DNA of 11,553 nt from Syntrophomonadaceae bacterium (GTDB lineage: Bacteria > Bacillota > Dethiobacteria > DTU022), in contig SLBE01000053.1 in NCBI GenBank assembly GCA_007126465.1, positions 1 to 11,553 on the forward strand, in the 5' to 3' direction. How positions within the stretch are numbered: the first letter of the stretch is position 1; each line of letters begins with the position of its first letter. Below, piece by piece: positions 7,154-11,553 of this stretch. Position numbers and translations under genes: made by a program. The notes below the pieces were generated by a model that searched no databases, was not told the origin of the DNA, and saw nothing but the letters and a program-made list of their open reading frames with translations.

Positions 7154-7183
7154 AAAATGTAGGGGCATGGCGCTGCCGTGCCC
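7154..7183 (+). repeat. Third copy of the dispersed GC-rich hairpin repeat
   Basis: AAAATGTAGGGGCATGGCG, then CTGCCGTGCCC, matches the lead-in and hairpin of the 1123-1240 duplication. The arms are GGGCATGGC (7163-7171) and GCCGTGCCC (7175-7183) with a 3-base loop. The one arm change (C to T at 7168) gives a U-G pair in + strand RNA but an A-C mismatch in - strand RNA. It lies between the convergent ends of the nitrilase-family gene (stop 7042) and the YbaK-family gene (stop 7190), so it might help end transcription. The rest of 7043-7153 shows no gene. Confidence 0.8.
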
Positions 7184-7189
7184 TCAGGT

Positions 7190-7666
7190 TTAGTCTTTTT
7201 CAATATCTGCCACCATACCGTCGGTAACCATCTTCAACTGCTCAAATGAAATCGGCAGCAGGGAATGAGGAGTGCCGGCCGAGGTATAAACCACATCAAA
7301 CCTTTTCATCGTAGCATCCAGGTAAATCGGCACATTCTTATCAATGTCGAAAGGGCAGACACCGCCAACAAGGTAACCGGTGATTTCTTTGACCTCATCC
7401 GGCTTGGCAATCTTAGCCCTGCCACCGCCAAGCAGTTTCTTCACCTTTTTATCGCATATTTTAATATCGCCCGCCGCCACAAACAGGCCGTACTGCTGCC
7501 CGGAACGAAAGAGAATTGACTTGGCAATCTGCCCCAGCTCAACATTTAAGGCCTCTGCCGCTTCGGCCGAAGTTTTGGTTGTTTTCTCATGCTCTCGCGG
7601 CACCAGCTCCAGGTTATACTTTTCCAGAAACTTACGCGCCCTTACCAGGGCCGGATTCTCAGACAT
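7190..7666 (-). CDS. YbaK/EbsC family aminoacyl-tRNA deacylase (prolyl-tRNA synthetase-associated editing domain)
   Basis: A 158-residue stand-alone editing domain. Relatives hydrolyse mischarged tRNAs such as Cys-tRNA(Pro) or Ala-tRNA(Pro) in trans; which one applies here cannot be told. Key features are Lys49 in IAKSILF, the loop TGYLVGGVCPF at 97-106 (the family's GYxxGG(V/I)xP motif), and SAGTPHSLLPI (129-139), close to the family's substrate pocket. The start at 7666 is chosen because GGAGGT lies 7 bases upstream (7679-7674 on the - strand) and MSENPALVRARKFL is a usual N-terminus for the family. A longer frame to 7786 would overlap the upstream transporter gene and read through its 3' hairpin. 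It is the last gene of a - strand cluster, but its role is translational and not obviously tied to the sugar genes. Confidence 0.92.
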   Translation of the reverse strand: MSENPALVRARKFLEKYNLELVPREHEKTTKTSAEAAEALNVELGQIAKSILFRSGQQYGLFVAAGDIKICDKKVKKLLGGGRAKIAKPDEVKEITGYLVGGVCPFDIDKNVPIYLDATMKRFDVVYTSAGTPHSLLPISFEQLKMVTDGMVADIEKD

Positions 7667-7685
7667 TAAAACCACCTCCAATAAT

Positions 7686-7726
7686 AAAAAAGTGAAAAAG
7701 GTGTCAGAGTTAATTTTCACTTTTTT
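7686..7726 (-). terminator. Perfect 13-bp inverted repeat after the transporter gene, possible terminator and dispersed repeat
   Basis: AAAAAAGTGAAAA (7686-7698) and TTTTCACTTTTTT (7714-7726) are exact reverse complements around a 15-base loop. On the - strand it follows the symporter stop (7737) by 10 bases and its 3' arm ends in six Ts. It could act as an A/U-rich terminator, or as an attenuator before the YbaK-family gene, whose ribosome binding site starts 7 bases later. AAGGTGTCAGAG (7698-7709), mostly in the loop, recurs at 9087-9098 inside another hairpin. Confidence 0.55.
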
Positions 7727-7736
7727 AAGTTGTATT

Positions 7737-9050
7737 TTACCTGCGATAGGCCCGGACTTCCTTTTCCGGGTACCGGGTAAAGACAATGACTCCCACCAGT
7801 ATAAATACAGCTGAAACCGGTCCGGTCAGTTGAATGCCAAGCGGTTCTGCGGCAGTGCTGCCGAAAAACTGCAGCAAAGCACTGGTTATAACCGTAGACA
7901 GGCCCATGGCCAATTTCAATATAAAACCCTGAGCCCCAAAATACATTGCCTCACGCCTCTGGCCGGACAGCTTTATTTCAAGGTCGGAAACTTCAGCCAC
8001 AATGGCATCGGGAACGATAAAGATTACGGCCAGGGGTAGGCCGGCCAGCCCCATTAAAATATAACCGAATACCTCCGGGGTTAAGCTAAACACGGGCTGT
8101 CCCAGGAAATAAAAGAGGGGAAGCAATACTAAAAAGGCAACCAGGGCGAACATCATTACTGCTTTCAGACCGATCTTTTTGGAAAGAATATTAACCACTG
8201 GAAAGAAAATTAATGCAACAACGAAAGCCAAACCGAAATAGATTGAAGTGTCATCTTCAGTGCCACCCATCAGAATTGTCACATAGAGGGGCAGGTTTAA
8301 GGTAATAATATTAAAGCCCAGCCAGAATGTTACATTTCCGATCAGGTAGATCACAAAAGGGCGGTTCCGAAAAGTTGTTTTCACCGCTTCTAACAGTCCC
8401 AAGGTGGCCGGCTTAGCTTCGGCATAATCTTTTTCTTTGATCAGCATCGGCAGGTAAAGTAAGATCAGGCCGAGGGCTGCCAGTATCCAGACCATCCCGT
8501 GGAAACCAAACATACCGATTAATATGCCCGATCCGATCAGGGCAATACCCACTCCCAGCAGCATAAATACGGCCCGGAAAGTGGCCAGGTCAACCCGATC
8601 CCGTGCGGTCCGGGCCAGCTCCGGCAGCAGGGCCAGGTAAGGGCCAACATAAGCAGTAAACAGAGTAAAATATAAACCGAGCATAACTGCCAGAAAGACA
8701 CTGTTCAGGGGCGAGTTTTCGGCTATGGGTGGATAAAAGAGTGCTATAAAAACAGCGGCATAAGCGACCCCACTGAATAGCATGAAAGGCAAGCGGCGGC
8801 CCATTTTACCCTGGTGATTATCTGACCAGCGGGCAATTACAGGGTCGGCAACAGCATCGATAGCCCGCCCCAGAAACATGATAATGCCAAAAGCAAAGGG
8901 CGGCATCAGGGCTTCTACACCTTCAAGAGGGCTGGTGATGTAATAATAAAAAAGCCAGGTAATTAAAACCCTGTCAATCAGGCTGAAACCACCCGAACCT
9001 GCCCCATAAATAATCTTACCCCATAACGGAAGCTGCTTAACCTGGTTCAT
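7737..9050 (-). CDS. MFS transporter of the GPH (glycoside-pentoside-hexuronide:cation symporter) family
   Basis: A 437-residue membrane protein with about 12 hydrophobic segments, likely to import a glycoside together with Na+ or H+. The GPH signature DAVADPVIARWSD at 65-77 is followed by GKMGRRLPFM at 81-90. Asp65 and Asp69 probably match the helix II aspartates of MelB that bind the cation. A second conserved stretch, GQRREAMYFGAQ, is at about residues 360-375, before the last membrane segments. There is no signal peptide. AAGGAGT at 9063-9057 stands 6 bases before the ATG. It lies 59 bases after the glycosidase-like gene on the same strand, so the pair is likely one operon that takes up and cleaves a sugar derivative. 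The substrate cannot be read from the sequence. A hairpin lies on each side of the gene. Confidence 0.92.
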   Translation of the reverse strand: MNQVKQLPLWGKIIYGAGSGGFSLIDRVLITWLFYYYITSPLEGVEALMPPFAFGIIMFLGRAIDAVADPVIARWSDNHQGKMGRRLPFMLFSGVAYAAVFIALFYPPIAENSPLNSVFLAVMLGLYFTLFTAYVGPYLALLPELARTARDRVDLATFRAVFMLLGVGIALIGSGILIGMFGFHGMVWILAALGLILLYLPMLIKEKDYAEAKPATLGLLEAVKTTFRNRPFVIYLIGNVTFWLGFNIITLNLPLYVTILMGGTEDDTSIYFGLAFVVALIFFPVVNILSKKIGLKAVMMFALVAFLVLLPLFYFLGQPVFSLTPEVFGYILMGLAGLPLAVIFIVPDAIVAEVSDLEIKLSGQRREAMYFGAQGFILKLAMGLSTVITSALLQFFGSTAAEPLGIQLTGPVSAVFILVGVIVFTRYPEKEVRAYRR

Positions 9051-9075
9051 CCAATTACTCCTTTCTTACAGTTAT

Positions 9076-9114
9076 AATAAGTAGGCAAGGTGTCAGAGAT
9101 AAATTCAACTTATT
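9076..9114 (-). repeat. Second hairpin with the conserved GGTGTCAGAG loop
   Basis: AATAAGT (9076-9082) and ACTTATT (9108-9114) are exact reverse complements. The loop between them holds AAGGTGTCAGAG (9087-9098), identical to 7698-7709. The arm overlaps the stop codon of the glycosidase-like gene (9110-9112), and the element lies just upstream of the symporter's ribosome binding site. Compared with the 7686-7726 copy, the arms differ in sequence but still pair. Confidence 0.55.
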
Positions 9115-10951
9115 TTATTCTTGATTTCAAAGCATAAGCAAGAAATCCGGCAGCAGAGGCAAAAGCTGCCCCGGTTGATACCTGCCCGGTTTCCGGATCG
9201 ATTGTTTCACAGAAAAAGCCGTTGTCCATTTCAGCACGCTTAAAAAAGTCTTCAGCCCCGGCATTGCAGGCAAGCAGATCATTACAGGCAGCCAGCGGCC
9301 ATGGATTTTCGGCATGAATGGAACCCGCTTCTTCAAAATTCTGATCCTGGTGAAAATGCTTGTTGTTGGAAGAACGAATCCAGTGGACGGTGTTTGTGAA
9401 GATCCTGTCGTCTACTGAACAGAAACCATAATGAGCCAGCAGCTGCAAGCTACCTGGCGGGTTGTCATAGAGAGAAAAACGGCCCTTTCCATCAACAGCC
9501 CAGGTAAACATTATACCGAAAGGCCCTTTTACCGTACAGTTTTCATAAATAGATTGTTCCAGCTCCTGGGCCAGGATAGCGAAGTCGCTTTTATGCTGCC
9601 AGAGCTCTTCTGCCTGCAGCTTTCCCAGGAAACGAAAGGCGCACTGCAGCAGGGCATTACAGTAGGTAAGGTAAGGGAAGTATACCGGGTCGTCTGAAGG
9701 GTCAAGAAATGTACTGAAAAGTCCAGACTCAGGATCAAAACTTGAAAAGGTTTTTTCAACCAGAACATTTAGCCCATTTTGAACTTTTTCTTCTCTGAGA
9801 ATACCTTTGTCTCCACCCTGGTCAAGGTAATGCTTCAAGGCCAGGAAGTAAGCAGAAAGCTGGTCAAGTTCGAAGCCGGGATAAAGAATTGTACCGTTAA
9901 TATAGTGGGCATGGTCTCCGGCATTGTCGATATGCCTGGTGAAAACAGTAAGGAGCAGCTCTTTGGCCGTATTTTGGTCGGCCATCATAATTCCCGGGAA
10001 ACTCCAAAGCAGGGCATCACGACTCCAGTAAGCGGCGCTAACATAATACCGTGGGCTGCGGGATGTTACAGGAACCAATTTATCATTATCAAGGGCCCTG
10101 GCTGTAGCATAAAAATATGTGAAAAACATGTTCCTGTTCATTAATTCGCTTAGCTTCAAGCTATTACATTTGCTGCGCCTGCTTTCCAACCAGGTGCTGG
10201 TATATTTATGCAGGTTTTCACTGCCGTGCCTTCTCATATCCACATTGGTTGTGCTGGCCCCGTCTGCCTCAAGATTCACTGTTACATAAAGCGTTGTTTC
10301 GAAGCTGGTTCCCGGTTCGAGCTGTAATTCATGAACGGCACAGAAACGGTTATTGTCAGTATCCAGGTGCCATTCAGCTTCAGGTTCGGCAGCCATGGCC
10401 AGGCCGGACAATGGTGGGCCAGATGAAGCTTCAAGAACGACACTCCCGGTCCAGCGGTTGTAAGCCATGGTTTTGTTGCCATCAATTGCCCGGCGATTAA
10501 AAATAATATAGTTAAAACTATCCCAACAGCCCTGCCAGCCGACCTGCAAAGCTGCTTTACTTGTGCTGTTGTTCTGCAGCTTCAGCTTGTAATAGAAACC
10601 TTTAAAACCTGGAGGAGCAACAATCTCGCCCCGGATGACAATGCCCTGTTCTGAGTTTATTTCAAACCGGGGCAGCCAGTCCAGCTCATAACTCCATTTT
10701 ACTGTATCAGCGGGAGTGATAGGATGGTCTTCCTTGTTATAAAAAGGTGTTAAAAATGGTTTTTCCGCAGAACCGCTGAACTCCATTAAACCGCGTTGAC
10801 CGTAGTGCAGGGTATTAATATTCAATATGCTGCCATCAGGGTTAATCTGTGGGAGGGAAACGTATTCATTACCGGTTAGATAACAGTTATCATAGCTGGT
10901 TATTTCTTCGGGAACAGTTAACAAAAGCTTTGATTCGTCATTTTTTGCCAT
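9110..10951 (-). CDS. Six-hairpin glycosidase-like protein (GH125/GH63-like), cytoplasmic
   Basis: 613 residues. The N-terminal half (about 1-240) is rich in beta strands and looks like the sugar-hydrolase beta-sandwich. The C-terminal half (about 262-610) is helical with (alpha/alpha)6-barrel motifs: SAAYWSRDALLWSFPG (305-320), PGFELDQLSAYFLAL (358-372), and a stretch from YDNPPGSLQLLAHYGF (495-510) through EEAGSIHAENPWPLA (540-554). The last pattern resembles GH125 alpha-mannosidases, but GH63 compatible-solute hydrolases and glucoamylase-like enzymes share this architecture. Acidic residues in WSRD, ELD and FEEAGS are catalytic candidates only. There is no signal peptide, so it acts on imported substrate, in line with the symporter gene 59 bases downstream. 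CCTCCT on the + strand at 10963-10968 gives an AGGAGG site 11 bases before the ATG. Enzyme class is fairly sure; substrate is not known. Confidence 0.72.
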   Translation of the reverse strand: MAKNDESKLLLTVPEEITSYDNCYLTGNEYVSLPQINPDGSILNINTLHYGQRGLMEFSGSAEKPFLTPFYNKEDHPITPADTVKWSYELDWLPRFEINSEQGIVIRGEIVAPPGFKGFYYKLKLQNNSTSKAALQVGWQGCWDSFNYIIFNRRAIDGNKTMAYNRWTGSVVLEASSGPPLSGLAMAAEPEAEWHLDTDNNRFCAVHELQLEPGTSFETTLYVTVNLEADGASTTNVDMRRHGSENLHKYTSTWLESRRSKCNSLKLSELMNRNMFFTYFYATARALDNDKLVPVTSRSPRYYVSAAYWSRDALLWSFPGIMMADQNTAKELLLTVFTRHIDNAGDHAHYINGTILYPGFELDQLSAYFLALKHYLDQGGDKGILREEKVQNGLNVLVEKTFSSFDPESGLFSTFLDPSDDPVYFPYLTYCNALLQCAFRFLGKLQAEELWQHKSDFAILAQELEQSIYENCTVKGPFGIMFTWAVDGKGRFSLYDNPPGSLQLLAHYGFCSVDDRIFTNTVHWIRSSNNKHFHQDQNFEEAGSIHAENPWPLAACNDLLACNAGAEDFFKRAEMDNGFFCETIDPETGQVSTGAAFASAAGFLAYALKSRIK

Positions 10952-11063
10952 TTAGAGACTGGCCTCCTCTAACACTACTTCTTAACGCAACACAATAGCC
11001 TAAGAATATTTAACCATAAGCAACCAACGAGCAGTATGTCGGTCGGGTTGACATCATACATTT

Positions 11064-11095
11064 AAAGGTTTCGCCTTCATTTGATGAAAACCTTT
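11064..11095. other. Bulged hairpin in the divergent promoter region
   Basis: AAAGGTT (11064-11070) pairs with AACCTTT (11089-11095), and inside it TTCAT (11076-11080) pairs with ATGAA (11084-11088) around a TTG loop, with TCGCC bulged on one side. TATAAT follows at 11096-11101. No gene ends here, so it is not an obvious terminator. It may be a regulator site or a structured leader. Confidence 0.4.
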
Positions 11096-11145
11096 TATAA
11101 TGATCGATAATCTTAAACTTGCAATTATCAGTATATACTCCATGC

Positions 11146-11173
11146 TTGACATCTATTTTTGTTATCTGATAAT
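11146..11173 (+). promoter_or_regulatory. Candidate sigma-A promoter for the corrinoid protein gene
   Basis: TTGACA (11146-11151), a perfect -35, is followed after 16 bases by GATAAT (11168-11173), five of six matches to the -10. A transcript from here would have a leader of about 210 bases before the ATG at 11392. Confidence 0.55.
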
Positions 11174-11192
11174 ATTTTTAGCAGCCAGTATG

Positions 11193-11201
11193 TGATATAA
11201 T
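11193..11201 (+). promoter_or_regulatory. Candidate extended -10 promoter
   Basis: TGATATAAT is a perfect TGnTATAAT extended -10 element. No good -35 lies 17 bases upstream, which extended -10 promoters can do without. It may be an alternative start for the rightward operon. Confidence 0.45.
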
Positions 11202-11282
11202 GAACATTGTGCTGATTGCCTGCAACCTTAATTAATAAATCTTTCTTGTATGAAAGTGGTTGGTAGTAAAACTCTGTGGCTG

Positions 11283-11297
11283 TCATAATTATTATGA
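11283..11297. promoter_or_regulatory. Perfect 15-base palindrome, possible operator
   Basis: TCATAAT-T-ATTATGA, downstream of the candidate promoters and 94 bases before the ribosome binding site of the corrinoid protein gene. The symmetry suits a dimeric DNA-binding regulator; chance in AT-rich DNA is possible. Confidence 0.35.
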
Positions 11298-11391
11298 AGG
11301 ATTGCATGGTAACTCCAACTTAATTAGTTATTCCAGCTTTCAACAGCTGAAGAATAAAGGCAATTTGTGAACTAAGAAAGGAGTGATTTAG

Positions 11392-11553
11392 ATGGCAGAT
11401 TTCGAAGCATTAGCAAACACCATTATAGAGTGTGATGCGGCGAAATCCGGCGAGATGACCCAGAAGATGGTAGACGAAGGAGCAAAGCCTTCTGAGATTA
11501 TCAACAAAGGGTTAATCAGCGGTATGAACGTAGTAGGTGATCGTTTTAAGAAG
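11392..11553 (+). CDS. Methyltransferase corrinoid protein, N-terminal part (3' truncated by window edge)
   Basis: The first 54 codons, starting MADFEALANTIIECDAA and running to GLISGMNVVGDRFKK at the edge. This is the four-helix N-terminal cap of the two-domain B12-binding proteins (MtbC, MttC, MtmC and relatives). These carry a methyl group on cobalamin from a methylamine or methoxy compound to a second methyltransferase. The motif L-I-x-G-M-x-x-V-G-D-x-F is characteristic of this cap. The cobalamin-binding DxHxxG domain would lie to the right, outside the window. AAAGGAG at 11377-11383 stands 8 bases before the ATG, a strong site. It is preceded by a long leader and followed, presumably, by its partner methyltransferases. 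The substrate class cannot be told from this part. Confidence 0.85.
   Translation, partial: MADFEALANTIIECDAAKSGEMTQKMVDEGAKPSEIINKGLISGMNVVGDRFKK

Larger units (their letters stand above)
10952..11391. other. 440-bp divergent intergenic region between the glycosidase-like gene and the corrinoid protein gene
   Basis: AT-rich, with no credible gene. It holds the ribosome binding site of the leftward glycosidase-like gene, at least two candidate promoters toward the right (11146-11173, 11193-11201), a bulged hairpin (11064-11095), a perfect palindrome (11283-11297) and smaller stems (CTTTC/GAAAG at 11241-11256). TTGACATC occurs twice (11048 and 11146). I could not recognise a known riboswitch. 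I could not pick a convincing promoter for the leftward genes. Confidence 0.6.

Noticed and set aside
7667..7786. N-terminal 40-residue extension of the YbaK-family protein
   Set aside because: It overlaps the symporter coding end, reads through an inverted repeat, and a strong ribosome binding site precedes the inner ATG at 7666.
9779..10144. 121-codon + strand frame inside the glycosidase-like gene
   Set aside because: Shadow of the real - strand gene; no recognisable motif.
11200..11271. Tiny open frames (11 and 12 codons) in the leader
   Set aside because: No ribosome binding site precedes either, and both are too short to judge.
11202..11391. Cobalamin or other known riboswitch
   Set aside because: I could not find a recognisable conserved core; only an Rfam search could settle it.

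Overview
The window looks like chromosome of an anaerobic, low-to-mid G+C Gram-positive bacterium of the Clostridia / Peptococcaceae type. This is inferred from the polA-mutM-coaE order (a Firmicutes arrangement), strong AGGAGG-like ribosome binding sites, a TTG start on mutM, and a corrinoid protein of the methyltransferase type at the right edge. No phage, plasmid, CRISPR, tRNA or rRNA signal was found.

Left part, + strand (1-3765): the 3' end of polA (DNA polymerase I), mutM (formamidopyrimidine-DNA glycosylase), coaE (dephospho-CoA kinase) and a short-type isocitrate dehydrogenase whose ATG lies one base after the coaE stop. Between polA and mutM a 59-bp unit is duplicated in tandem. Each copy holds a GC-rich hairpin and a copy of the mutM ribosome binding site. 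A third, diverged copy of the hairpin lies at about 7154-7183.

Middle part, + strand (3838-7042): a YeiH/UPF0324-family membrane protein, then two related nitrilase-superfamily proteins. The first has lost all three catalytic residues (Glu to Ala39, Lys to Gln123, Cys to Gly156). The second keeps them (Glu90, Lys195, Cys228). A pseudoenzyme next to its apparently active paralogue is the most unusual protein-level feature here.

Right part, - strand (10951 down to 7190): a cytoplasmic six-hairpin glycosidase-like protein, a GPH-type sugar:cation symporter and a YbaK/EbsC-type aminoacyl-tRNA deacylase, read in that order. The first two form an import-then-hydrolyse pair for an unidentified glycoside. 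Two hairpins sit in the gaps of this cluster. They share a 12-nt loop sequence (AAGGTGTCAGAG) but have different, still self-complementary arms.

Right edge (10952-11553): a 440-bp AT-rich divergent region with good sigma-A-type promoter matches and several inverted repeats. It leads into the first 54 codons of a methyltransferase corrinoid protein, suggesting a methylamine or methoxy-compound methyltransferase operon to the right.
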